Shown piece by piece: positions 44,011 through 52,485 of a stretch of 64,000 nucleotides of DNA. The notes beneath the pieces were generated by a model. It searched no databases, was not told where the DNA came from, and saw only the letters and a list, made by a program, of their open reading frames with translations. The stretch's first letter is position 1, and each line of letters begins with the position of its first letter. Origin of the DNA: Acinetobacter puyangensis (GTDB lineage Bacteria > Pseudomonadota > Gammaproteobacteria > Pseudomonadales > Moraxellaceae); NCBI RefSeq assembly GCF_900096995.1, contig NZ_OANT01000003.1:344631-408630 (forward strand), read 5' to 3'. Both the position numbers and the translations under genes were made by a program.

Positions 44011-44937
44011 ATGTCTTATTCTGTTCATGCATCGCTAGGGCGTTCATTTAAGCCATTGAAAGAAAATAAAAAACGAAATCCTGTGGTTTTTGTTGTGGTT
44101 GTGTTTGGTCATGTTTTGGGATTATGGCTATTAATCTATTTACATCGGCCTTATCAACTGAGTGCGCCGCCGCAAGTGAATGCTATCAAAGTACATTTTG
44201 TGTCGATGAGCAAATCCGATGACGTTGCCAGACACAGTGCAACAGCACAACATGCTGCGCCTGAACAACCAACCCAACCACAACCCAAGTTAGAAAAACC
44301 AATTGCACCAGCCAAGACAAAACCAGTGGAACAGGTCAAAACGGTGACCAGTAGGCAATCGGATAAAACAGTCATTCGCTCGCAAGAAAAAAATGAACCT
44401 GTGCAAAAAAACGAATTGAAAGAAAGTACACCGGCAGCAAGTTCAGCGATTTCAATTCAAGAAAATAAAGTGATTCCCCAAATCCAGACTAGCCCAAATG
44501 CTGGAAAAGCAAAAGCTATAGAAGGTAGTAAACAACAAGAGCAGGGATCAGGTACGGCACAGGGTGAAGACCAACGTGCTGGTGGTAGCAAAGAAGGTCA
44601 AGATAAAATGCTGAGTCAGGCAAAAACTGCACCCCTTGCACAGGAAAGTCCAATACAGGTCAATAGCATTGATGTGCTGAGCTTTCCATTAAAATATCAG
44701 GATCGGGAACTACAAAATCAGGATAGACAAGGGATTCTAACCATTTTCGTAGACCGTCGGGGTTATACAACCAAGGTACTGATTAAACAAAGTACAGGTA
44801 TTGATTATCTGGATCAACAAGCGGTCAAGGCTGCACAAAAAGCCCGATTTAAACCACATAAAGTCAATGGTCAAGCTGTTCCTATCTTTGTCAATTTACC
44901 AATAGATTTTCGGATGAATCAACGGGGGCGAGGCTGA
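44011..44937 (+). CDS. TonB family energy transducer, second copy
   Basis: 308 residues. A basic N-terminus and one membrane helix (~25-47: 'VVFVVVVFGHVLGLWLLIYL'), a long Pro/Lys/Gln/Glu linker (~60-215) and a C-terminal TonB domain ('GILTIFVDRRGYTTKVLIKQS', 'AVKAAQKARFKPHKVNGQ'). It is the dedicated energiser of the heme locus, by position. The start codon ATG at 44011 lacks a tight Shine-Dalgarno; an upstream TTG is possible. Followed by hemO with a 94-bp gap on the same strand. Confidence 0.85.
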   Translation: MSYSVHASLGRSFKPLKENKKRNPVVFVVVVFGHVLGLWLLIYLHRPYQLSAPPQVNAIKVHFVSMSKSDDVARHSATAQHAAPEQPTQPQPKLEKPIAPAKTKPVEQVKTVTSRQSDKTVIRSQEKNEPVQKNELKESTPAASSAISIQENKVIPQIQTSPNAGKAKAIEGSKQQEQGSGTAQGEDQRAGGSKEGQDKMLSQAKTAPLAQESPIQVNSIDVLSFPLKYQDRELQNQDRQGILTIFVDRRGYTTKVLIKQSTGIDYLDQQAVKAAQKARFKPHKVNGQAVPIFVNLPIDFRMNQRGRG

Positions 44938-45031
44938 AAATAATGATTTTAAATTCACTTTGTCACCTTTTTCATTTTAAACGGGTAAGTAAAGAAACAG
45001 TACCTAATGATACTAAACAAGGAGTAACACC

Positions 45032-45619
45032 ATGAACGCAACAGTAGAAATAAGCAGCCTCTCACAACGGCTAAAAACTGAAACCAGCCACGAACATGAC
45101 CGCATGGAACAGTTAATGGAAAAGGCACAGGTTTTTGCCAACAAAACCAATTATGCACAGCATACACTGGCGCAATATTACTTCCAGCAAGATGTAGAAA
45201 ACCTGTATCGACATGCCGAGGTAGAAAAAATCATACCGGATCTTGACGTGCGGGGGCGTTCACAGGCAGCTTTACAGGATTTGGAAGATTTAGGGATCGA
45301 ACCGCAAAGTGAAGAGATTGCGACATTAAATGTTGGTTATCCTGAAGCACTGGGCTGGATCTATGTCTCAGAAGGTTCGACGTTGGGCGCAGCCTTTTTA
45401 TTTAAGGAAGCACAAGCGAAATTAGGTCTATCGGCAGAGTTTGGTGCAAGAAATTTGGCAGCTTATCCAGAAGGTCGTATGCGAGTCTGGAAACGTTTTA
45501 AACAGGCTTTGGATGATGCCAATTTTAGCAAGGAAGATCAGGATAAGGTGATTCAAGGTGCTTTGGACGGTTTTTCCCGTTTTGGTACCTTACTGGAAAA
45601 TCTGGATCAATTACGCTAG
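45032..45619 (+). CDS. hemO: Heme oxygenase (biliverdin-producing), HemO
   Basis: 195 residues, typical helical heme oxygenase. Proximal heme ligand is probably His22 in the TxxxHxxxE pattern 'TSHEHDRME', with the distal Gly-rich helix 'YVSEGSTLGAAFLFKEAQ'. It opens the heme ring with O2 to give biliverdin, CO and Fe2+, using reductant from a cytoplasmic donor. AAGGAGTAACACC is a perfect ribosome-binding site. It follows tonB, likely in one operon, and completes the heme-uptake pathway. Confidence 0.96.
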   Translation: MNATVEISSLSQRLKTETSHEHDRMEQLMEKAQVFANKTNYAQHTLAQYYFQQDVENLYRHAEVEKIIPDLDVRGRSQAALQDLEDLGIEPQSEEIATLNVGYPEALGWIYVSEGSTLGAAFLFKEAQAKLGLSAEFGARNLAAYPEGRMRVWKRFKQALDDANFSKEDQDKVIQGALDGFSRFGTLLENLDQLR

Positions 45620-45638
45620 GGACGTATCGCATACGTCC
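45620..45638 (+). terminator. Hairpin after hemO
   Basis: GGACGTAT-CGC-ATACGTCC, perfect 8-bp stem beginning one base after the hemO stop codon; the T-run is weak (GATTTATTG). Confidence 0.5.
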
Positions 45639-45723
45639 GATTTATTGTTTATGAAAAACGATATATTGGTATTTGGGTCTAAACAATAGCCCTTTACAAA
45701 GGCAATATAACAGAGGGATATCG

Positions 45724-46143
45724 GTGCAACATACCAAGCCGGATAATAAAATTGAAAAACAACCAAAACTGGCAAAATCAGCGATCATTCGCTGGTTATG
45801 TATCATTTTGGCTTGGTTGTGTATTGCTTTGGGGACCTTGGGAATTGTGATTCCGGGTTTGCCCACTATTGATTTTTATATCTTGGCAGGATTTTTTGCC
45901 GCAAAGGGTTCACAACGTTTACATTTCTGGATTTATCATAATCGTTTTATTGGGCCACTATTACAGCAATGGCATGAACATCGTAGTATTCCAAGAAAAG
46001 TAAAATATATATCCTTGATCAGTATGAGTTTTGCAGCGGCATTAATGATCTGGAAAGTGCCGCATCCATGGTTTGTCTGGATCACCATCGGCTGTATGGT
46101 GTTGGTACAGGTATGGTTGTGGACGAGGTCGGAGAAAACTTAA
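45724..46143 (+). CDS. YbaN/DUF454 inner-membrane protein
   Basis: 139 residues. Two or three membrane helices ('LCIILAWLCIALGTLGIVIPGLPTIDFYILAGFFAAKG'), the family-typical 'GIVIPGLPT' loop and 'RFIGPLLQQWHEHRSI'. YbaN-like proteins often sit near heme oxygenase or ferredoxin genes; function unknown. GTG start is supported by AGAGGGATATCG just before it; in-frame TTG upstream is less likely. Confidence 0.75.
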   Translation: MQHTKPDNKIEKQPKLAKSAIIRWLCIILAWLCIALGTLGIVIPGLPTIDFYILAGFFAAKGSQRLHFWIYHNRFIGPLLQQWHEHRSIPRKVKYISLISMSFAAALMIWKVPHPWFVWITIGCMVLVQVWLWTRSEKT

Positions 46144-46200
46144 TATTTGATTTTTATAAATTTTCTATATATATGATAAATATGATTTATATATCTTTAT

Positions 46201-46389
46201 TTAAATTTTCCATCTTTGAAAAAGCAGGGCTGTCTTTGTGAGACAATGTTTCTTTATCCTAAAATTGGATTCATCATACTCTGAGAAATACCGTTTCATA
46301 AAGCGAGCATCCAGTGCGATCTTGGTAGAAAAACTGATATGAACGCTCTGGATTTCTGCTTTCGTAGAATACGGTATGTCAGGAGGCAT
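46201..46389 (-). CDS. Doubtful 62-aa protein
   Basis: Frame MPPDIPYSTKAEIQSVHIS... with a basic C-terminus ending LLFQRWKI. There is no Shine-Dalgarno site before the ATG and no family match that I know. It could be a spurious frame or a gene remnant. Confidence 0.2.
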   Translation of the reverse strand: MPPDIPYSTKAEIQSVHISFSTKIALDARFMKRYFSEYDESNFRIKKHCLTKTALLFQRWKI

Positions 46390-46484
46390 CTTTTAGAAAT
46401 CAAAAAATTGTCTTGTATAGAGATAGATTTTATTGCATTTAAACTTAATTAAAATAGTAATAATACTAGTATTTGGGTGGTAAA

Positions 46485-46503
46485 TATTATGATAATCACT
46501 TCC
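46485..46503 (+). promoter_or_regulatory. Fur-box-like site before the siderophore receptor
   Basis: TATTATGATAATCACTTCC matches 14 of 19 Fur consensus positions, with an intact TGATAATCA core. It is 205 bp upstream of the start codon, a long leader; another closer site was not seen. Confidence 0.55.
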
Positions 46504-46707
46504 ATTTATAAATAAAGATTATTACAATGCTCAAGCATTTCAAAACTAGCATGTGTACTTGATTTATTATGGTCGAATCTATTAGTCATTTGGTTTGAGC
46601 TTTATGATTGGCATCATTTGAATACTACATATGTTATCTATCGATAAGTTATTGTTTTTAACAATAGAACATATCTCCATCATCTTGTTTTCAATGAAGG
46701 TTAATCT

Positions 46708-48840
46708 ATGAACGGATCATCTGCCTTGAGTCGTTTTAATCGTTTATTTCTTGCAATTGCAGCGGTAACAGCCAGTGTTGCGCATGCAGAAGAAACATCA
46801 AATGTTCAAACTTTACCAGTCATTACAGTTGAGGCAGAGGATGATACATCTGTCACTGAGGGAACCGGAAGCTATACTGCCAAAAGTACAAATACAGCAA
46901 CAAAATTAAATCTCTCGTTGCGTGAAACGCCTCAATCGGTAAAAGTTTTAACGCGTGAATATTTAGATGACACTAATACTAATACTTTACAGCAGATGCT
47001 TGGTAATTTAACTGGTGTAACCATTAATCAATTTGATGAGCGTGTTTATCCGACGGCACGTGGCTTTGATGTTGATTATTTTTTATATGATGGTGTGCCA
47101 AGTAGTAGCTCTATAGAAATGGATAATGCTACTGATCCAGATTTAAGTATGTATGATCGTATTGAAGTCGTCAAAGGTGCCAATGGTTTAACAACGGGTG
47201 CTGGTAACCCAGCTGTGGCAATTAACATGATACGTAAACATGCCAATGCCAAAGAATTAACAGGAAGTGTAAGTACCTCATTTGGTTCTTGGGGTGCATG
47301 GAGCAGTACAGCAGATGTGTCTAATGCATTGAATGCTGATGGTAGCATTCGCGGTCGTGTACTAGTTAAGCATGAGCAAAGTGGCTCTTCAGAAGATCGT
47401 TTTGATAAAGAAAATAATTTGATCTATGCTGTCTTAGATGCAGATTTAACCGACTCAACTTACGTATCTTTTGGTGCCGGTTATCAAGATTTACAACGCC
47501 AAGGTATTAAATGGGGCGGATTAACAGCTTTCTACTCCGATGGTACAAGAACTAATTTTGATCGTGGTTTGACAGTTTCTGATGATTGGACTTATTGGAA
47601 TAACCAGACCACAACTGCCTTTGCTACCCTGAAACAAAAATTATTCAATGATATAACTTTGAATGTTGATTATTCATATCGTCGTTTGGATACCGATACC
47701 GCATTATTATATCCTTGGGTCAATGCTGGTGTTGACAAAGAAACGAATACTGCTTCTGGGTATTATGCATATTCCAGCAATGGTACATTCTTGCAGAACA
47801 CAGCAGATGCCTATGTTTCATTACCATTTACTTTGGGTGATTTGGAGCAACAAATTATTGCAGGTATTTCATTTGATCAAAGTGAAAGAACAAATGCATA
47901 TTATGGCAATCCGACTCTCGCTAGTTCACTCATAGATTACAATAACATTGATACTAAACTGATTGGTTCAATAAACAATCCCAATGTGAATCCATCTAAC
48001 AGAACCATTCAGCGTAGTGCTTACCTAGCTGGTAAATTTAAGTTGCTTGATCCATTAAAATTAATCGCAGGTGTTCGTCTAACTAATTGGAAATTTAACA
48101 GTGCTGATGGCGCAGGTAATCGAGAATACAATGGAAAAATTAGCCCTTATGCTGGTTTGATATATGATTTGAATGATCAATATTCATGGTACGCCAGCTA
48201 TACGGGCGTATTCAGACCTGATGATAAAAAAGACATCAATCAACAATACATTGATCCTCGTGAAGGTAAAAGTTATGAAACAGGTATCAAAGGAGAGTTT
48301 TTGGAGGGTAAGTTAAATGCGGCAATCGGAGTTTTTCAGACCAAGCTCGAAAATTTTGCTGAAACAACAGGTACAACTATTACAACGGCTGATGGCCTTC
48401 AAACAGTTTATCGTGCGACCGAAGTTGAAAGCAAAGGGGTCGAACTTGAATTGGACGGTAAGCTAACTGATCGTTGGAACCTGAGCTTGGGTATGTCACA
48501 TTTTAATGCCAAAAATCCAACAGGCCAAAGAGTACAAACTACAGCTGCACGAACAAATGTTAATTTATTTACTAAATATCAGTTAGATAAGTTAAGTATT
48601 GGTGGTGGGATCAACTATAAGAGTAAAACTTATACTACAGATCCAAATTTCGGTTTGATCAACCAAGATGCCTATGTTTTGGCCAATCTAATGTTGGGTT
48701 ATGATTTAACCGAGAACATCAAAGCACAAATTAACATCAATAATTTATTTGATGAAAAATATTACGATGGATTGGGGCAAAATGGTATGATTTATGGCGA
48801 ACCCCGTAATGCAACTTTAACCCTACGTTATAATTTCTAG
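46708..48840 (+). CDS. TonB-dependent siderophore receptor
   Basis: 710 residues, without an STN domain. Signal peptide ends VAHA (~26), TonB box near 'LPVITVEAE', plug (~65-165: 'LSLRETPQSVKVLTREYLDD', 'PTARGFDVDYFLYDGVPSS') and a 22-strand barrel ending ATLTLRYNF. It is of the FhuE/FpvA-like siderophore receptor family; features resemble hydroxamate siderophore receptors but the ligand is not provable from sequence. Upstream Fur-like site and a bidirectional terminator after it mark an independent iron-regulated gene. Confidence 0.92.
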   Translation: MNGSSALSRFNRLFLAIAAVTASVAHAEETSNVQTLPVITVEAEDDTSVTEGTGSYTAKSTNTATKLNLSLRETPQSVKVLTREYLDDTNTNTLQQMLGNLTGVTINQFDERVYPTARGFDVDYFLYDGVPSSSSIEMDNATDPDLSMYDRIEVVKGANGLTTGAGNPAVAINMIRKHANAKELTGSVSTSFGSWGAWSSTADVSNALNADGSIRGRVLVKHEQSGSSEDRFDKENNLIYAVLDADLTDSTYVSFGAGYQDLQRQGIKWGGLTAFYSDGTRTNFDRGLTVSDDWTYWNNQTTTAFATLKQKLFNDITLNVDYSYRRLDTDTALLYPWVNAGVDKETNTASGYYAYSSNGTFLQNTADAYVSLPFTLGDLEQQIIAGISFDQSERTNAYYGNPTLASSLIDYNNIDTKLIGSINNPNVNPSNRTIQRSAYLAGKFKLLDPLKLIAGVRLTNWKFNSADGAGNREYNGKISPYAGLIYDLNDQYSWYASYTGVFRPDDKKDINQQYIDPREGKSYETGIKGEFLEGKLNAAIGVFQTKLENFAETTGTTITTADGLQTVYRATEVESKGVELELDGKLTDRWNLSLGMSHFNAKNPTGQRVQTTAARTNVNLFTKYQLDKLSIGGGINYKSKTYTTDPNFGLINQDAYVLANLMLGYDLTENIKAQININNLFDEKYYDGLGQNGMIYGEPRNATLTLRYNF

Positions 48841-48890
48841 AAATTTGAGATGATTTATTATTTGCGTTAATCCAACAAATTTTCTCTAAT

Positions 48891-48920
48891 AAAAAACGGC
48901 TGATTTTTCAGCCGTTTTTT
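48891..48920. terminator. Bidirectional terminator between receptor and amidohydrolase genes
   Basis: AAAAAACGGCTGA-TTTT-TCAGCCGTTTTTT, 13-bp perfect stem with T-runs on both strands. Confidence 0.92.
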
Positions 48921-49012
48921 TATGATTGAATGTTTTCTATATGGTTTGATTTTTAGCAAAACATGTGGGTTTTAGATTATATCAATAACAAATAGAGGAT
49001 TAATACAAAACC

Positions 49013-50374
49013 TCAGGGTTGTTGGGCACGTTGTAAAAGTTGTTTTGCAGCGGTATGTGTCTGCTTAATAACTTCATCAGTGGATATATTTAAAAATTTA
49101 CCGTCCTTTACGATTAGCTTACCATCAATAATGACTACCGAGATGTTGTCTTTCTTTGCAGAATAGACCAATAGGGCAGCAGGGTCTCCACCAGCATAGC
49201 CACTCATATTGAGAGTGTTGGGCTGAATAATTTGTAGATCTGCTCGTTTTCCTACAGCGAGACTACCGGTAATTTTTCCTAGGCCTATCGCTTCTGCACC
49301 ACGACGTGTAGCAAGTTCCAAAAGTTGTCTGGGATCTGGTTTTGTTTCATCTTTATTGTAGCCACTCATGGTTAATGCCGCCAGACGAATATTATCGAAC
49401 ATATCACCACTGCCAGCCAATGTGTTGCCGTCTATACCTAACCCCTGACGTGAAACACGGCTAAAGTGTTCTATATGGGTAAGCCCATAACCTACACGGT
49501 GTTCACTTAAGGGTGTGAGGGATAAAGCAGCTCCTGTCTGTTCCAGTGCATCAAGTTGTTGGGGCGTTGCATCCGTAGCATGGACAACAGTCACCGCAGG
49601 GGATAGATATTTACGCTGGATGAGCGCATTGAACATGGCATTGGCATCACCGCTAATGTGGACTTGTATCGGTAAATTTTGTTTAATCGCCATTTTGTAC
49701 TCAACATCACGCATCGCCCAATTGGTTTCATCTTGTAAATTACGGGGAATACGCCATGCCAAGCCCAGATTAACCCTAGATGTTGTTTGTTGTTTTAATT
49801 TTTGCAGATTGTTTAAATCGATTGGTTTTATCGTGGTTTTATCTGGTCCACCATAATACATAATGGCACGAATACCAGAATCCTGAAGTGCTTTTAAACC
49901 TGCTTCACCCCATGCAGGGCCATGAATATTATCAAAAAAATCTGCTGTTGTGGTAATCCCATTCGAGATCAATTCCAGTGCACCACTATACATGGCTAGA
50001 TATGTATCCTGTGGCGTCATATTTTTAGCAAGTTCATTACTTATTGGAAAAAATTTACCTTCAGCATTTCGGAATTGTCCACGCATCAAATTAACCCATA
50101 AATGGGAGTGGGTATCGACAAAACCAGGAAGAACAAAACCACCGTTTGCATCAATGATAGTATCGGCTTTGGCATTCACCTGTGTGCCAATCGCTGTAAT
50201 TTTATCATTTTCAATGAATATTTCTCCCACCGGGATATCTTTGCCATTCTGGGTCATTGGCATGATATAGGCATTCTTAATCAGAATTGTATGCGCTTGA
50301 ATATGCAGAGAGAACAAAGATAAACATGTGATAGATAAAAAAGAAAAACTTAACTTTTTGAAACCTGATTTCAT
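49013..50374 (-). CDS. Exported metal-dependent amidohydrolase
   Basis: 453 residues. N-terminal signal peptide (to ~27: FLSITCLSLFSLHIQA), then an amidohydrolase-superfamily TIM barrel: metal ligands in 'FVDTHSHLW' (His89, His91), 'IQVHISGDAN' and 'VVHATDATPQ' regions, and a late Asp in 'GLGIDGNTLAGSGDMFDN', with flanking beta segments ('RADLQIIQPNTLNMSG'). Members deaminate or hydrolyse amides, ureas or nucleosides. Export to the periplasm is unusual for cytosine/adenosine deaminase-like relatives, and its substrate is not obvious. It lies alone beyond a shared terminator with the siderophore receptor. Confidence 0.85.
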   Translation of the reverse strand: MKSGFKKLSFSFLSITCLSLFSLHIQAHTILIKNAYIMPMTQNGKDIPVGEIFIENDKITAIGTQVNAKADTIIDANGGFVLPGFVDTHSHLWVNLMRGQFRNAEGKFFPISNELAKNMTPQDTYLAMYSGALELISNGITTTADFFDNIHGPAWGEAGLKALQDSGIRAIMYYGGPDKTTIKPIDLNNLQKLKQQTTSRVNLGLAWRIPRNLQDETNWAMRDVEYKMAIKQNLPIQVHISGDANAMFNALIQRKYLSPAVTVVHATDATPQQLDALEQTGAALSLTPLSEHRVGYGLTHIEHFSRVSRQGLGIDGNTLAGSGDMFDNIRLAALTMSGYNKDETKPDPRQLLELATRRGAEAIGLGKITGSLAVGKRADLQIIQPNTLNMSGYAGGDPAALLVYSAKKDNISVVIIDGKLIVKDGKFLNISTDEVIKQTHTAAKQLLQRAQQP

Positions 50375-50578
50375 ATGCTGCCCTGAACTTTATGATGTGT
50401 TAAATCATATACTAGGGGGAAACTGATCTGATGTTTTATAAAAAATGCATTATTATGTAAACATTAAACATGCTTAAAAAATTTTTGATCTAACAAAATT
50501 TGAGCTTAGGCTAGAGATAATTTCGATGTATCTGAAAATACAGTTTTCATAAAAAGGGTTGATTGATTTCAACCGTTT

Positions 50579-50854
50579 TTATTTTAGAGATTGGCAAATT
50601 TCTACAGAGCAGGTGCTATACCATTTTTCATGGCCCAATTGCTGTGCCAAAAGATGTTCAGGATCATTTTTCCATGCCTGAATATCTTCCAAACTGAGCC
50701 AGTAAGATAAGGCAATTTCTTGTTGATTCTCTGTATAACTTTCAAATTTTTGACAATGATATTCTGCAAAAGCTTTCTGTCTTAAATTTTGCGCCATGAT
50801 GCTGTATTGCGGATCCAATTGTCTGATAGTTGCTTTAAAAATCACAATATACAT
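50579..50854 (-). CDS. Antibiotic-biosynthesis-monooxygenase-domain protein
   Basis: 91 residues, the small ferredoxin-like ABM fold: 'YIVIFKATIRQLDPQYSIMA', 'CQKFESYTENQQEIALSYWLS' and 'DIQAWKNDPEHLLAQQLGHEKW'. Such dimeric proteins act as cofactor-free monooxygenases or heme-degrading enzymes (IsdG-like relatives); the latter is not supported here by the spacing of the residues I can see. It is last in an operon ybeZ-ybeY-this gene with a 11-bp gap after ybeY. Confidence 0.8.
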   Translation of the reverse strand: MYIVIFKATIRQLDPQYSIMAQNLRQKAFAEYHCQKFESYTENQQEIALSYWLSLEDIQAWKNDPEHLLAQQLGHEKWYSTCSVEICQSLK

Positions 50855-50865
50855 GGATAAATCGA

Positions 50866-51345
50866 CTATTGCTCTAGATACGGATTTTTTAAGCCAAGTT
50901 TTGCTAAAATCTCAATTTCCAAGGCTTCCATTTCTTCGGCTTCCTGTTCACCTAGTTCATGGTCATAACCGAGTAAATGTAATACACCGTGTACCAGTAA
51001 GTGGCTGAAATGATCCATATTGGATTTTTGCTGTTGTTCGGCTTCGCTTAAAACCACAGGAATACAAATGACTAAATCGCCAAGTGGTCGGGCATCAAGC
51101 ATGGGCAGAATTTCTGCGGGAATATCGCTTGGAAATGACAGCACATTGGTCGGTTTGTCTTTCTGACGATACAGTAGATTCAGTTCGTGACTGGCGGCAA
51201 GATCTACACAGGCAAGACCAATTTCACAATTATCCGTGATATTGACATGGCGTAATGTGGTTTCGATGATCTTTTTCAAGTCGCTGCGTTTAGGTTTAAG
51301 CAGGGGCGTGTTAAACCCCTGTTGTATGGATAGGCTGATTTTCAC
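50866..51345 (-). CDS. ybeY: rRNA maturation endoribonuclease YbeY
   Basis: 159 residues. The zinc-binding motif [12 protein letters not shown] is present, together with '[10 protein letters not shown]' and '[10 protein letters not shown]'. YbeY is a single-strand-specific endonuclease required for 16S rRNA 3'-end processing and 70S quality control. The start is 3 bp from the ybeZ stop, consistent with co-translation. Confidence 0.97.
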   Translation of the reverse strand: MKISLSIQQGFNTPLLKPKRSDLKKIIETTLRHVNITDNCEIGLACVDLAASHELNLLYRQKDKPTNVLSFPSDIPAEILPMLDARPLGDLVICIPVVLSEAEQQQKSNMDHFSHLLVHGVLHLLGYDHELGEQEAEEMEALEIEILAKLGLKNPYLEQ

Positions 51346-51348
51346 AGG

Positions 51349-52446
51349 TTATTCTTCATCGCTGTTTAGATGCTGGGCATCGGCAGCCTGATTATGTTCA
51401 TTCATCAAGACCTCCTGTAATGCTTTACGTTCAGCACGTTTTTCGGCACTGAGGCGTTGTTGTTCATCATCAAATTCTTCGTAGGCTTCCACGATTTTTT
51501 GTACCAGTTGATGACGTACCACATCACGAGAATGGAAACGGGTAATATGAATTTCCTTGATATTTTCCAGTACCCGTAAAGTATGTGCCAATCCTGATTG
51601 ATGACCACGCGGTAAATCGACCTGCGTAATATCGCCTGTGATCACCGCACGGGAACCAAAACCAAGACGGGTCAGGAACATTTTCATTTGTTCCGGTGTA
51701 GTGTTTTGTGCTTCGTCGAGGATGACAAAAGAATGGTTGAGGGTACGACCACGCATATAAGCCAGTGGGGCAACTTCAATCACTTGACGTTCAATTAGTT
51801 TGGCCACTTTTTCAAAACCCAGCATTTCATACAGGGCATCGTAGAGTGGGCGCAAATAGGGATCAATTTTCTGGGTTAGATCACCCGGCAGGAAACCGAG
51901 TTTCTCTCCGGCTTCAACTGCCGGACGTACGAGCAGGATCCGCTGGATTTCGTTGCGTTCCAGCATATCCACAGCAGCGGCGACAGCAAGATAGGTTTTA
52001 CCTGTCCCTGCCGGACCGACACCAAAGGAAATATCACTTTGCAAAATGCGCTGTACATAACGACGCTGATTGGCACCGCGTGGATTGATGCGACCTTTAC
52101 GGGTTTGCAAATACACATCTAGAGGCGCTTCATGATTTTCAGGTTCTTCACCGATCAACTCAAAATCCCGTTCAGTCTGACTGCCCTGAATCATTAAATG
52201 AAGTTGATCTGCACTGATACTCTGGGTGTTTTCTGATTCTTCAAAGAGACGCTGTAAAATGGCTTCGGTGCGTTCGACCTGATCCATATCACCTTCGATA
52301 AAGAAACTGTCACCACGCTGTGTAATGGCAGTCTGTAGCCGTTGTTCGATCTGTCGCAGGTGGGCGTTGTATGCACCCAGCATGCTTTTTAATTGTTCAA
52401 GAGGAATGCCCGCAAATTGTACCGTACGACGAATTGTAGCAGTCAA
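51349..52446 (-). CDS. ybeZ: PhoH-like ATPase YbeZ
   Basis: 365 residues. Walker A 'GVGPAGTGKTYLAV' and Walker B 'HSFVILDEAQNTTPEQ', standard PhoH-like core (~100-320) after an N-terminal helical/KH-like part. YbeZ is an RNA-binding ATPase that works with YbeY. Gene order ybeZ-ybeY, following miaB on the same strand, is conserved in proteobacteria. Confidence 0.96.
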   Translation of the reverse strand: MTATIRRTVQFAGIPLEQLKSMLGAYNAHLRQIEQRLQTAITQRGDSFFIEGDMDQVERTEAILQRLFEESENTQSISADQLHLMIQGSQTERDFELIGEEPENHEAPLDVYLQTRKGRINPRGANQRRYVQRILQSDISFGVGPAGTGKTYLAVAAAVDMLERNEIQRILLVRPAVEAGEKLGFLPGDLTQKIDPYLRPLYDALYEMLGFEKVAKLIERQVIEVAPLAYMRGRTLNHSFVILDEAQNTTPEQMKMFLTRLGFGSRAVITGDITQVDLPRGHQSGLAHTLRVLENIKEIHITRFHSRDVVRHQLVQKIVEAYEEFDDEQQRLSAEKRAERKALQEVLMNEHNQAADAQHLNSDEE

Positions 52447-52485
52447 AGATGAATCCTTTTTAAGTGATTGGCGTATGCTTATACA

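Larger units (their letters stand above)
46144..46707. other. 564-bp gap before the second TonB receptor
   Basis: It holds a weak 62-residue minus-strand frame (46201-46389, listed separately with low confidence), a Fur-like site (46485-46503), and the leader of the receptor gene. Nothing else is recognised. Confidence 0.5.

Noticed and set aside
50579..50854. IsdG-type heme-degrading enzyme as identity of the small ABM protein
   Set aside because: The fold fits but the protein is in the ybeZ-ybeY operon and I cannot identify the Asn/Trp/His triad expected for IsdG.
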